Positions 20,841 to 33,600 are shown, counted from the stretch's first letter. The stretch: 64,000 bases of DNA from Omphiscola glabra (GCA_964017045.1 OZ024806.1:21714088-21778087); one strand, 5' to 3'. Notes: a model not told the origin generated them from the sequence alone. A program made the numbers and translations.

Positions 20841-21002
20841 AGAAAAAGAAATATTCCTAGTTTTCTACTTGATCTTATGAACTACGTGCCTATTACCAAC
20901 TCAGTCTTTTCTAAATAAAATATTAAACATCCTTAAAATGTTTGCTTATATTTAAAAACAAAAATGACCGATCAGTTGGCTAATTAAGAGAGGTCGTACC
21001 TC

Positions 21003-21215
21003 ATTTCATTAGGTTAGGTTTAGGGATAGATTTAGGATTCAGGTTAGGTTTAGGGATAGATTTAGGATTCAGGTTAGGTTTAGGGATAGATTTAGGATTC
21101 AGGTTAGGTTTAGGGATAGATTTAGGATTCAGGTTAGGTTTAGGGATAGATTTAGGATTCAGGTTAGGTTTAGGGATAGATTTAGGATTCAGGTTAGGTT
21201 TAGGGATACATTTGG
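21003..21215. repeat. 30-bp minisatellite with TTAGG-like content, 7 copies
   Basis: The unit is AGGTTAGGTTTAGGGATAGA plus TTTAGGATTC. Copies are near-perfect. It has telomere-like TTAGG/TTTAGGG words but the period is 30, not 6. Confidence 0.95.
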
Positions 21216-21924
21216 GAATTTTTTTCATTATTTTTTAACGTTTTATTCTTAATTTTACGGGTCACGGCAATCAAGATAGCGGACATGGTAAAAAAACAAA
21301 ACGCTGTACGATTTATTCGAGTTTACCGATCAGTTTAAAGGCTTACATTCCTACTAAATAACTAATTTGAATAATCCAATTTCGTAAAAATTTCTTTCAC
21401 TTTAAAGATAATTGTCGAAATAGACAGTATCAGCACAGCACCGGGAGCAGAAGGCGTGTATTTAAACAAATTAATAAATAGTAGAACAAGTCAGAACAGA
21501 CATTGTTACATTGTAACATTATATATTTACTTCACACAGCTTGAACGCAGTAGCCCCTTACAATAGGTATTAACAACAACAACAAAAAAAAAGAGATGAG
21601 ATTAAAAAAAACAAAAAAAAAACTAAGTCGTAATATAACGATTCATATTTTAAACGTATGATATGTTACGGTTTAAATAAAAGCACATAAAGTAATAAAT
21701 AGCTTAAAAGCTTACTTAAAAGCGACTCTGCTTAGCGGAAAGAAGGCCAAGGCGGTCGGCTGAAGGAGTATTTACGGGAAGTGACGCTACATGGTTGCTG
21801 CGCTGAGCAGAATCTTTTCGTGCGGTGCGTCATAGTTTCACGGGAAAGTCTGAAAATTGAAATTTCAGGCGTTGTTGATTTTCAAGGGTGATAGAGTTAC
21901 ACGGGGTATGTAAAATTCATCATC

Positions 21925-22176
21925 TTCATTACGTCCCTTAGTCCTAGGACCGTTGGGGCGCCATATATGACATGAAAACTATCCTTCTCCATTCCTCTCG
22001 GTCTTCGGCACTATGCATATCATCGCCTAGTTTTTATCCCGTCCATTCTTTAATGTTATCTTCCCATCTTTTTCTCTGTCTTCCTCTTCTTCATCCTCCT
22101 CTATTTGTGCCCTGCATGATTTCTTTGGCGAGACCTTGTTTTCTAGTAACGTGGCCATACCGCTCAAGTTTGCGCT
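21925..22176 (-). mobile_element. LINE C-terminal fragment
   Basis: On the minus strand, read with a few frame breaks, it encodes ERYGHVTRKQGLAKEIMQGT, GRQRKRWEDNIKEWTG and EDREEWRRIVFMSYMAPQR. This is the conserved C-terminal tail of a widespread animal LINE endonuclease-reverse transcriptase. Internal stops show it is dead. Confidence 0.75.
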
Positions 22177-22674
22177 TTTTTTTTACAGACACCATTAAAT
22201 TATCGAATTGTAAATCTCTAAAAACTCAAAAATATTTTAAAACAGCACCTTTTTAAAATATAAAGACTTAAAAATGATATATGTAGAGTGTGGTCCTACT
22301 GTAACCCACACCTGTAGTCTAGATACGGCGGCCTGGCTGATGAAGTAATTATAAAAGTGTTGGACTGCGATAAAGCTTTAAAATAGATTCATAATTAGAC
22401 ACTTATGTATCATGTAAAAATTATTATTAAAGCTTAACATATATTTGTATATTGACACAGATTGTTCGTGTCTAATTAATCTTGGCTGATGAATGGAAGG
22501 AGGGCGAATTATTTGGTACCGGTAATATGTTCATGGTTAACTCGTGATTTGTGAGCGGTTTTAGAGAATTGAAACAAATGTTACATAAAATGTTCGATAA
22601 GATTATTTATCTTTCTGTAACTGAACTTTTATGTCTTCCAGGAGTCCAAAATATTCAAAATATATGATCTAGAG

Positions 22675-22915
22675 TCATGATAAAACATCGCTTTGTCAGA
22701 TTTGGTACTGTGCCTTGGAGTAACACAGTGCAACATAAGCAGTCATTCTTTCCATGCACCATAATCGCTTGGAACAGCCTGGACAATACCGCCGTGAACT
22801 CGACAACGATCGAAAGCTTCAAGGCCGCCCTGCCATCTGCTAGGAGCCGTTAGATTGGCAACATCGCTTCCCCAACCGTTGCACATATGCCAGTATATGG
22901 ATGCAGCAACGTACC
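22675..22915 (+). mobile_element. LINE C-terminal fragment and 3' tail
   Basis: It encodes SFFPCTIIAWNSLDNTAVNS then TTIESFKAALPSARSR and a stop, typical of the end of CR1/Jockey-type LINE ORF2. The following ATATGCCAGTATATGGATGC recurs at 58520, so both are 3' ends of one family. Confidence 0.7.
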
Positions 22916-23009
22916 GAACCAGAACCAGAGACTGTGGCTTGGAAATGAACCGTGGGGAACACGTGTAAATTTCACCAACTCATAGAAAGACAAGCCAAAT
23001 GACAGAAGA

Positions 23010-23215
23010 GTGTGCTCCAACAAAACCCCAGAGGAAAACGACTCAAAGGCAAACCTAGGCTTAGTTGGATGGATGATGTGGAGAGGGATCCACAGTGGCT
23101 GGGAATCCGAGCATGGGAAAGAAAAGCGTCAGCTAGGCCTGAGTGGAATGATGTGGTAAGGCAGGCCAATGCCAAACATGTGACAAGGCAGGCCAAAGCC
23201 TTACATGGGGTATAG
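23010..23215 (+). mobile_element. LINE C-terminal fragment that seeded a minisatellite
   Basis: It encodes GKRLKGKPRLSWMDDVERDP and WLGIRAWERKASARPEWNDV, then VRQA-AKALHG and a stop. This is another common LINE reverse-transcriptase tail. The last ~60 bp continue directly into the tandem array to the right. Confidence 0.7.
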
Positions 23216-23607
23216 CACCACAGGGATGAATGGTCTGAGTGGAATGATGTTGTAAGGCAGGCCAAAGCCCTACATGGGCTATAGCACCACAGGGATGAAT
23301 GGTCTGAGTGGAATGATGTGGTAAGGCAGGCCAAAGCCCCACATGGGCTATAGCACCACAGGGATGAATGGTCTGAGTGGAATGATGTGGTAAGGCAGGC
23401 CAAAGCCCCACATGGAGTATAACACCACAGGGATGGATGGTCTGAGTGGATGGATCTGGTAGGGCAGGCCAAAGCCCTACATGGGGTATAGCACCACAGG
23501 GATGAATGATCTGAGTGGATGGATGTGGTAGGGCAGGCCAAAGCACTACATGGGGTATATCACCACATGGATGGATGGTCTGAGTGGAAGGATGTGGTAA
23601 GACAGGC
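23150..23607. repeat. ~62-bp minisatellite made of a LINE ORF end
   Basis: About seven copies of a unit including TGGTAAGGCAGGCCAAAGCC, CTACATGGGCTATAGCACCA and CAGGGATGAATGGTCTGAGT. The unit equals the last codons and first untranslated bases of the adjacent LINE fragment. The array resumes at 28616, after the LTR insertion. Confidence 0.9.
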
Positions 23608-24304
23608 TGTTATGAAGACATTTTGTTTGCTTTATATTTTCTCGTGCAACTCGTGCATGAACTTTGGCTGACCCCAAGTTTGGCAACGCGACATGGTGCG
23701 GCTTAATTATAAATTGTCTCCCTTGACCTTGACTACATGTAATAATAGTCTATAGTCGTTCGAATTAATTTTTTTAGAACTTATGAGACAGACCGAGATA
23801 GGGATACAATGTGTAAGCCCTTTCTGGAAAAGTCTCTAAGAAAGACTATAAATAAGCCAATCGACTTAGTGAGGGAAAGATTGCTATTACGTTACGAGAC
23901 AAAAAGAAACAGAGTTTTGCGATTACGATTATGTACTGATCGTATATTTGTATCTCAATTTTTACTGTGTGTGTGTACCTGCTGACTTTGTACCGATACA
24001 AGTTCAATGCTGTACTGTAAGTGAATAGCCTTAGTTTTATTCTATTTGATTTTGTAATTTTAAAATTAGCTTAATAAATTATAATTTGTAATTATCCCTA
24101 GTTTGGGTATCGTTCTTTATTACTGTAATTAAATAATGGTATCGTCCTTTGGTGTGTACTTTTGATTTAATAAGACGGTAAAAGGAAACTTCTGGCTACG
24201 ACAATCATAGCGATAAATAACAACAAGAGCACAAAGCTGTACGTGTTGGGGCGTGCAGCCAAGTGCTAGTCTTTAGTATTGATACAACAAATATAAAACA
24301 TTGA

Positions 24305-24380
24305 TGTCCTCAATATACAACCCTATCCCGGCCATCTCTCCTATACACCCTATCCCGGCCATCTGACCTATACACCCTAT
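24305..24380. repeat. Short repeat in the LINE 5' region
   Basis: About three copies of TATACACCCTATCCCGGCCA plus TCTC. Confidence 0.8.
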
Positions 24381-24531
24381 CCTACGGCTTCAAGATGGCG
24401 GTATAATAACAAGAAGTACAAAAAAAGGAAGGAGTTCTTAATTTTAAAAAATTTGGATATAGGAGATAATCATTTCTGATTAAGACGCTGGTTGAAATTT
24501 TTTGTTTCACTTACGTACTTCCCCTCTTTAC

Positions 24532-24818
24532 AATGGGTTGTACAGGCAGAGGTAGTACCAGTCAATGGGTTGTACAGGCAGAGGTAGTACCAGTCAATGA
24601 GTTGTACAGGCAGAGGTAGTACCAGTCAATGGGATGTACAGGCAGAGGTAGTACCAGTCAATGGGTTGTACAGGCAGAGGTAGTACCAGTCAATGGGTTG
24701 TACAGGCAGAGGTAGTACCAGTCAATGGGTTGTACAGGCAGAGGTAGTACCAGTCAATGGGATGTACAGGCAGAGGTAGTACCAGTCAATGGGTTGTACA
24801 GGCAGAGGTAGTACCCCT
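24532..24818. repeat. 32-bp tandem repeats in the LINE 5' untranslated region
   Basis: Nine copies of CAATGGGTTGTACAGGCAGA plus GGTAGTACCAGT. They lie between the left target duplication and the first coding homology, so they belong to the inserted element. Confidence 0.88.
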
Positions 24819-27800
24819 CAAGGGGGAAAACGTTGTGCTCCTAGGACTAGGTACAGTTCGTCCGCCTTTGTCCTCTCCTGCAACTAAATTGTCACCTGTG
24901 CAACACAGCAGCTGTTAGCATGCAACAGCGTCCATACCCTGGGCAACGGCTTCCTCTAGCAGGCTAAACCAGGCGAGGGTAGCTGTTGGGCCTCAAACCC
25001 TCGGTGATTTGGGACTGCCGACCAATTGCATGCGAAGCCTGGACGTCGTCCGATCCTGCAGAGAAGACCATTTGGGTTCAACGGAGGAGAAGGCGATTAC
25101 AGCAACGCACCGTGGAGTGTGTAGGGCAAGATAAGGCACGTAGATCATCTTGGTCATCCACTGCATCCGTACCCATCTCCAGTCGTCTTGACTTAGTCTT
25201 GTCACTGGACACGGTGAGTCCGGACAAGAGAGTGAGGTTGACGCTGCGCAACTCTTCCTCACTTTAAACAAAGTCACCCGCGCAAGTCATCAGTCATCCA
25301 AATCTCCCATTATCCCAAATCCTGTGGCGACGGGCACGCTCTCCCAAATGCATGAGGAAGGGACTAGAATAGGAACCCAGAACATTCCCTGCTCCTTCAC
25401 AACCTGGCAGGCTAAACAGGGTCGACGGGGACCCAAATTTTGCGGTCGAAAATCAAAGATAAACTCTATTTCACTTAAAATTGCCACGTGGAACATCCGC
25501 ACACTGCTTGACAGGGACTCGACAAACAGACCTCAACGTCGCACGGCACTCATTGCTCATGAACTGGCCAGATAAAACATAGACATCGCCGCCCTAAGTG
25601 AAACCAGACTCTCTGGCAAAGGTGAACTCACGGAAAGGCTTGCTGGCTATTCTTTCTTCTGGAGTGGACGAGACCCTGACGCAAGGCGTGAAGCCGGAGT
25701 TGGCTTTGCTATCAAAACCTCTCTTGCGAGCAAGCTCTCCAGGGAATCAATGACCGACTCATGACGTTGAAACTCCCCCTCTGCCATGGAAAAAAGGCTG
25801 CCACTTTAGTCAGTGCCTATGCACCCACCATGACAAACACAGAAGAGTCCATAGATACGTTTTATGATGACCTGAACACTGTCATCTACTCCACACCGAC
25901 TGCTGACAAACTCATAATTCTTGGAGATTTCAATGCACTGTCGGCAGTGACTACACCTCCTGGAGAGGAGTGTTGGGGAAGTATGGTGTTGGAAAATGCA
26001 ACAGCAACGGCCTACTGCTACTACAGACCTGTGTTGAACACGGCCTTCTAATAACAAACACCACATTTAACCTGCCTACGCGCAACAGGACCTCCTGGAT
26101 GCACCCCCGTTCTAAAAACTGGCACCTAATAGATTATGTCATCGTCAGAAATAGGGAACGGCATGATGTGAGAGTGACTAAGGCCATGTGCGGCGCAGAA
26201 TGCTGGACGGATCACCGCCTCGTCGTCTTAAAGTTGAAAATTCACATCCAACCTAAGAGACGACCTCAGGCCACCAAAGCTCCGAATCGCCTCAACATCA
26301 GTAAGCTGAAGATCCCTGATGTAAGACAAACCTTTGTTGACACCCTGGATGAACGCCTTGATTCCATAACACTGAACAACCAGGACGCGGAAGCAGCGTG
26401 GACCACACTTCATGAGACGGTGTATAACACAGCCGCTGAGCGCCTCAGACCCTCTTTCAGAAAACACAGGGATTGGTTTGATGAAAACAACACAGCAATC
26501 CAAATACTACTTGAGCAAAAACGTTGGGTGTACAAAGCCCTCCATGATGACCCAATGTTAGCAGCAAAGACAGCTGCATTGAGGAACATCCTCAGCAAGG
26601 TCCAATTACAACTGCGCCAGATGCAAGACTCCTGGTTGAATGCGAAAGCTGATGAGATTCAAGGCCTTGCAGACAAAAAAGACATGAAAAACTACTACAG
26701 TGGCGTGAGATAAATCTATGGAGTTGCCACCTCAGGCTCTTCCCCTCTCCTTAGTGCAGACGGTTCTACCCTCATCACAGACAAGGAAAAAATCTTGGAA
26801 AGATGGGCGGAACACTTTAATAGTGTGCTGAATACGCCTTCCATCATTAATGATGAGGCCATTGAAAGACTGCCCCAGGTCCCAACGAACAAGTCACTGG
26901 ACGCTGTCCCAACTTCGGTCGAGATACAGACAGCAATCCGTCAAATGTCCAATTGTAAAGTACCTGGCTCCGACATGATTCCTGCCGAAATCTACAAAGA
27001 AGGTGGACCAGCGTTGACGGATAAGCTATTGCGTCTATTCCAGATCATCTGGCAGACAGAAACTGTACCACAGGACCTAAAAGATGCCTCCATAAACCAC
27101 CTGTACAAACACAAAGGAAACTGCCAGGCCTGCGACAATCACCGCGGAATTTCACTGCTGTACATCGCGGGCAAGATCTTGGCCCAAGCCCTTCTGAACC
27201 GCCTAAATGCACATCTGGAGCGAGGTCTCCTACCCGAAAGTCAATGTGGTTTCCGAAAAGAACGAGGAACTATCGATATGGTGTTTGCTGCCAGGCAGCT
27301 CCAAGAGAAATGTCAGGAGCAAAACATGGACCTTTAATCCACATTTATTGACCTGAATAAGGCTTTTGACAGGGTCAATATAGGTGGCCTGTGGAAAATC
27401 ATGAAGAAGTATGGATGCCCAGAAAAATTCACCAACATCATTCGTCAGCTGCATGATGGCATGATGGCCAGAGTGCAGGACAACGGTCAGTCATCTCAAG
27501 CATCCCCTGTCACAAATGGTGTGAAGCAGGGCTGTGTCCTGGCTCCCACGCTCTTCAGTATTATGTATTCTGCAATGCTGTCTGATGCGTTCAGGGACTC
27601 CACCACGGGCTTACCAATCCGTTTCCGCACCGATGGATAGGTCTTCAACCTAAAGAGGCTTCAAGCTAAAACAAAGGTCAAACATACCACCATCAACGAG
27701 CTTCTGTTTGCGGACGATTGTGCCCTCAATGCTGACTCTGAAGCTGCCATGCAGCAAAGCGTTGATATCTTTTCTGAGGCCTGCAACAACTTTGGACTAA

Positions 27801-28615
27801 CAATCAACGCGAAGAAGACTGAGGTATTGTATCAGCCAGCTCCCAGTAGGCCCTACGCTGAACCCAACATCATCATCAGCGGACAACGTCTTAACGCGGT
27901 GGATAAATGTACTTACTTGGGCAGCACCCTCTCCAGATCTGTCATCATTGATGATGAATGCCAGACTTGCAAAAACTGAACCATTTTCACACAACCAGCC
28001 TCAGGAAACTCCTCGGAATCAGGTGGCAAGACAAAGTTCCTGACACAGAGGTTCTCGCTAGAGCGAACCTACCTAGTATCTTCACCACCCTGATGCAGTA
28101 TCAACTCCGTTGGATTGGACACGTTGCCCGTATGGAAGATCACCGGCTCCCTAAACAAATATTCTATGGTGAGCTCACGACAGGCAAGCGCTCCCAAGTA
28201 GGTCCAAAAAAACGTTACAAAGACTCACTGAAAGGGGCACTAAAGGCCTTCAGCATCGACACTACTAAATGGGAGCAGACAGCTCAGGACAGAGTCAGGT
28301 GGAGATCAGTGGTCAAGATAGGGGCTAAATCTTATGAAGCCAGTAGGATGGCCACCATTGAGACACGCAGGCAAGCCCGAAAGAACATTATTAAATTCAC
28401 GACTGCACCAACTATCCCCTGCCCGCGGTGCCAGAGACTATTCCGAGCACATATAGGATTGGCAAGCCACCTACGAACCCACCGTAACCCACCCCCTTAA
28501 CCGGATGACTGGATGGTCCTTGTCGATTTAACGGACGAACAACAACACTTTTGATCTACGAGTCATATATTAAAATAAGAGATTAAATTATCTACACTTA
28601 TAACGGTACGTAACA

Positions 28616-28830
28616 CTGGCCAAAGCCCTACTTGGGCTGTAGTGCCACAAAAATGGATGGGTGGTCTGAGTGAAAGGATGTGGTGAGCCTGGCCAAAGTC
28701 CTACATAGGCTGTAGCGCCACGATGCTAGATGAATGGATGGGTGGGACTATAGTGAAAGGATGTGGTGAGCCTGGCCAAAGTCCTACATAGGCTGTAGCG
28801 CCACGGTGCTGGATGGGGTGGGATGATAGT
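28616..28830. repeat. Right part of the LINE-tail minisatellite
   Basis: About three copies with TGGCCAAAGTCCTACATAGG and CTGTAGCGCCACGGTGCTGG. Related to 23150-23607, but more diverged. Confidence 0.8.
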
Positions 28831-29044
28831 GAAATTAGGGAAAAAGCTATCGAAATGGTCACACTGCACATGTACATAATGTTTGTGGGGATGCTCATAA
28901 TATATTTGTCAAACACTTTATGTTACATGACCACGTCAATCAAATGCTTAAACAATATTTAAGCACAATAAAATCTTTATTATTACTTGGTCATTAGTGA
29001 GTTTTTAATGACGTACAACCATCGAAGAGCTGACTTGTCATCAT

Positions 29045-30432
29045 GATCACACTTGAATACTTTTATAGCTCTTGTGTCCATGGTAATTCATGCTTGCAAC
29101 GCTCTGATGTCACAAAGTCTATTTAAAGAAACATATTTCTAAATACTTTTATAGCTCTTGTGTCCATGGTAATTCATGCTTGCAACGCTCTGATGTCACA
29201 ATGTCTATTTAAAGAAACATATTTCTAAATACTTTTATAGCTCTTGTGTCCATGGTAATTCATGCTTGCAACGCTCTGATGTCACAAAGTCTATTTAAAG
29301 AAACATATTTCTAAATACTTTTATAGCTCTTGTGTCCATGGTAATTCATGCTTGCAACGCTCTGATGTCACAAAGTCTATTTAAAGAAACATATTTCTAA
29401 ATACTTTTATAGCTCTTGTGTCCATGGTAATTCATGCTTGCAACGCTCTGATGTCACAAAGTCTATTGAAAGAAACATATTTCTAAATACTTTTATAGCT
29501 CTTGTGTCCATGGTAATTCATGCTTGCAACGCTCTGATGTCACAAAGTCTATTTAAAGAAACATATTTCTAAATACTTTTATAGCTCTTGTGTCCATGGT
29601 AATTCATGCTTGCAACGCTCTGATGTCACAAAGTCTATTGAAAGAAACATATTTCTAAATACTTTTATAGCTCTTGTGTCAATGGCAATTCATGCTTGCA
29701 ACGCTCTGATGTCACAAAGTCTATTTAAAGAAACAAATTTCTAAATACTTTTATAGCTCTTGTGTCAATGGTAATTCATGCTTGCAACGCTCTGATGTCA
29801 CAAAGTCTATTTAAAGAAACATATTTCTAAATACTTTTATAGCTCTTGTGTCCATGGCAATTCATGCTTGCAACGCTCTGATGTCACAAAGTCTATTTAA
29901 AGAAACATATTTCTAAATACTTTTATAGCTCTTGTGTCCATGGTAATTCATGCTTGCAACGCTCTGATGTCACAAAGTCTATTTAAAGAAACATATTTCT
30001 AAATACTTTTATAGCTCTTGTGTCCATGGTAATTCATGCTTGCAACGCTCTGATGTCACAAAGTCTATTTAAAGAAACATATTTCTAAATACTTTTATAG
30101 CTCTTGTGTCCATGGCAATTCATGCTTGCAACGCTCTGATGTCACAAAGTCTATTTAAAGAAATATATTTCTAAATACTTTTATAGCTCTTGTGTCCATG
30201 GCAATTCATGCTTGCAACGCTCTGATGTCACAAAGTCTATTTAAAGAAACATATTTCTAAATACTTTTATAGCTCTTGTGTCCATGGCAATTCATGCTTG
30301 CAACGCTCTGATGTCACAAAGTCTATTTAAAGAAACATATTTCTAAATACTTTTATAGCTCTTGTGTCCATGGTAATTCATGCTTGCAACGCTCTGGTGT
30401 CGCAAAGTCTATTCAAAGAAACATATTTCTAA
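29045..30432. repeat. 86-bp tandem array, about 16 copies
   Basis: The unit includes AAATACTTTTATAGCTCTTG, TGTCCATGGTAATTCATGCT, TGCAACGCTCTGATGTCACA and AAGTCTATTTAAAGAAACAT. Copies differ at only a few positions. The array abuts a LINE fragment on its right. Confidence 0.95.
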
Positions 30433-30439
30433 ATGTCTC

Positions 30440-30875
30440 TTAAATGATTTTTAATCATTTTCAATTTCTCTCAAAGATTGAGGCAAACTGTTCCATAATT
30501 TTGTTATAATAGCTTCAAATGAGTGCACCCCCTATGACTTCTTTCAGTGTCCATCCACACTGGGAACTATCAGTAATGACTGTGTTGAAGAGCGCATGTT
30601 CTGTAAGGATACATGTTTAGAAATTAGTTTTTAAAGATATACAGGTACAGAGCCTTCTATACGGCTATACGCCAGGGACGTAATTTTGTTGTCAATGCGC
30701 TCACTCACAGGGAGCCAATGGAGATCTTTAAGAACTGGGGGTGATGTGGCCAGATTTCTTTATAGGCGATACAATGCGTGCTGCAGTATTTTCTACCTTC
30801 TGTAGTCTTTCAATTTGGTTTTGAAGTAAACCTCCAAAGCAACTGTTACAGTAATCGAATCTTGATGTCCCATTG
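30440..30875 (-). mobile_element. LINE (CR1/Jockey-like) C-terminal fragment
   Basis: On the minus strand it encodes SRFDYCNSCFGGLLQNQIER, LQKVENTAARIVSPIKKSGH, LKDLHWLPVSERIDNKI and later SFEAIITKLWN, with stops. These are the standard final motifs of CR1/Jockey-type reverse transcriptases. Confidence 0.8.
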
Positions 30876-31324
30876 GATAAATTTATGTTATTGTCATAAA
30901 CCCCGAAAAAGAAGTAAAAAATAGAAAAGTGAATTATTTTTTGAGTACTCGAGCAACTATGTACAGTTCGTTTGAAGATTTTAAAAACCGAAATTCTCTA
31001 GTTTCAGGAGCATGTTAGTAAAAAAACTATGGCCCGCAGACCGACTGACTTTGGTCTCACGAAGACCTTATAGCAAAATTACGCGATGAACAAATTCAGA
31101 TGGCCTTTTCCCTGATGTGGAAGCGAACCTGGGACTAGTTCATAGTTGGATTGTCCATTGAAGCTTTGGATCATCGTCTCAAGAATAAACCCTATAGAGA
31201 TCATTAAAATATAAAATTTTTATATTGTGTATGCAAGTGCTAACAAGTGAAAATGTGTTTTTTTTAAATCTTTTTTTTAAAAAAGGGCGTAGGTTTTTTT
31301 CGGGTGGGGGTGGGGCTTAAAATT

Positions 31325-31425
31325 AGAATAGCATAGGGCCTGATGACATAGGGCCTGATGGCATAGGGCCTGGTGGCATAGGGCCTGATGGTATAGGGCC
31401 TGATGACATAGGGCCGGATGGCCTT
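31325..31425. repeat. 15-16-bp repeat
   Basis: About six copies of GCATAGGGCCTGATG. Confidence 0.85.
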
Positions 31426-31429
31426 CGTA

Positions 31430-33480
31430 AGCTAAACCGTGGCTCGAATAAAATTAAATGATGTGCATGTCACGTGACATGCACAATACACACGTTTACA
31501 TTTAAATCATACATGTAAACACAGCACACACGCAGGTCACAGGTCATAAGTGAAACAACCTTGTAACACACAACAAAGAACAAAAACAAGAAAAAAAACT
31601 ACAACAGTGGAGTCAGTTCACAATGTCTTATTCTAGCCGTTTATTGTACTATAAGCCAAGACATCGCCTTGTAGAACAATAGTCTGACACTTTTAAGTAC
31701 ACAGTTCCGGGCCTTTATTCTATCACAATTATATCCCCTTGAGGTCCACGATACTCTCACGCACGCATCACTGGTACATCAAATTAGCAAATAAATAAAT
31801 TAAATCACATTTCATTTAAAAAAAACAAAAACAATTGAGAAATTGATGGAAGAAAATTTAGGGATATTTACAAAGTATGACTTAGAAACGTTTATGCACC
31901 AAAGACTTTTAAAAATCTCCAAAAAAAGACAAAACATAAAATAATAATCCTATTTGAAAACGTTAATTAAATTAATATTAACTTCTGATAAAAACCTAAG
32001 TTATAAGTATAGCGTCGTATAAATTTCGGAAACTTTTTTGTTTGTGTTTTTAAAATGGAACAGCCTCTAACGTTCATGATGTCATATAACCAAGGGACGT
32101 AAGAACTGCTTTTCATTGCTTGAGAAAGACAGACGTCTTTTGAATTTTTCGTCTATCATCGGGGTTTTTTTTCGGGAAAAATGCGAAATAGTTACAGTTT
32201 TGAAATTACAGGATCTCAAAATATAACTTTGATAATTATTATTTATGAATAAATAAAAATTAATGTAGTAAGTTCTGCAGTAGTGTTTATAAAAACTGCT
32301 TTGAGAGGATTGCTTTACATTTCAACATAAATTGTTATATTACCAGCTAAAGAACAGTTTCCAAGTGATAAGATGCATATTCTTAAGAATATTTGGTTTA
32401 GATGTAATTAAAATATCGATAAGTTCACTTAATTTTGTGTTTACACGTACTGGCGGAAAGTTCCTGAAATTTAAACTTTTTAAAAAAAAATTGCGTTTTG
32501 GTCGCCCAATTTCTTGAGAACCGCTGAATCACTTTTAAGAACTTAAGATGTAAGTTTAGCCATATGGCAAATACACAAGGACAATTTTTTAAAGGTATAA
32601 TTTATACCAATAATGTAAGTTTTAAAAAGAAAAGAAGCGGCCGTTCGCCCCTTGGTGAAATTTGATGGCCTAGAAAATACGAAACAAAGTCTGTGCCGAC
32701 AACAAACTCACTGCTGCTGTGACAGGACCTCATCTTGTCCATCAAGCTTAGTCATATGACAAATAGGCATCGAAAACATGATTAAAAACACCTTTTGTTT
32801 TTTTAAAAGAAGTGGATCTCATTTTATAATCAGAAACATTTCTTTTTTTTTAAAAAATCAATAAATTTACATATTATATTTTATAACATGTGAATATCAA
32901 AATTGGATACTTAAAATTTTAAAATATAATATATTAATAGCTTTAAACAAAATTAGAGAAAGGCAAATGAAATTTAGCTTGACTAAAAAATTATTTGAAA
33001 GTGGATATTGGAACATTTCAAAGTTGAAAAACACAAAATGTATATAGTGACAACTCTTAAAAACGGTTATCACGTACACATAATTATCAGTTATTCCCCT
33101 TCGCATCGTTACTCGTCCTTTCCTCCCAGTGCGTGACGCCAAAGAGCCATGATTGTTGAATGATCATGACGTAATATAAACCAAACAGACAACCAATAAT
33201 CTCTAAGTCGAAACGACGACTATCAAATAGAAATAATGTACAGGGTCTCAAAATCACAGGCGAGGAATATTTAATACAAATATGACTATACACATCTTTT
33301 CGTCAACGTGTGTCTGCATGTGTGTGTGAATGTGCGTTTCTATTGTGTGTATGTGTGTGATACTTTCAACATGTGACACCAGAAGTGTATCAGTAGGATC
33401 ATGTTGAATAAGGTTTTCCGATCGAAAATATACGAAAATAATGATTCTTTTTCTGATGTAGGCAAACAAAAGGTTTGACA
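31430..33480. other. AT-rich spacer
   Basis: Unique AT-rich sequence with poly-A/T runs. No exon, RNA gene or recognisable element was seen. Confidence 0.4.
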
Positions 33481-33481
33481 T

Positions 33482-33600
33482 TTTGGTAATCACCAAGTAC
33501 TTTAGGCAATCACATGTTTGTCACCAAGTACTTTAGGCAATCCCATGTTTGTCACCAAGTACTTTAGGCAATCCCATGTTTGTCTCCAAGTACTTTCGGT
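33482..33600. repeat. ~31-bp repeat, about 4 copies
   Basis: Unit CACCAAGTACTTTAGGCAAT plus CCCATGTTTGT. Confidence 0.85.

Larger units (their letters stand above)
24167..28546 (+). mobile_element. Full-length-like but dead APE-type LINE retrotransposon
   Basis: A 9-bp target duplication ACTTTTGAT lies at 24158-24166 and 28547-28555. From 25470 an APE-type endonuclease is readable (IATWNIRTLLD, IDIAALSETR, ILGDFNA, HLIDYVIV, CWTDHRLVVLKL). The reverse transcriptase follows (YKHKGNCQACDNHRGISLL, NKAFDRV, VKQGCVLAPTLFS, LLFADDCALNA). A C-terminal zinc finger (CPRC...H-x3-H) lies near 28430-28490. Breaks: stop at 25573, frame shifts near 25755 and 25965, in-frame stops at 26711, 27335 and 27638, and a deletion near 27955 that removes the segment between RSVIIDDE and LNHFHTTSLRKLLG. 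It ends in (AAC)n. The clade is not assigned with certainty. Confidence 0.88.
23608..28615. mobile_element. Solo LTR, 619 bp, split by a LINE insertion
   Basis: The LTR parts are 23608-24166 and 28556-28615. It begins TGTTATGAAG and ends GGTACGTAACA, giving the TGTTA...TAACA mirror ends. Flanks CAGGC and CTGGC fit a 5-bp target duplication with one change. The same LTR family forms 1-347. No internal retroviral genes are present, so it is a solo LTR. Confidence 0.8.

Noticed and set aside
21003..21215. Telomere
   Set aside because: The period is 30 bp and the array is internal, with unique sequence on both sides.
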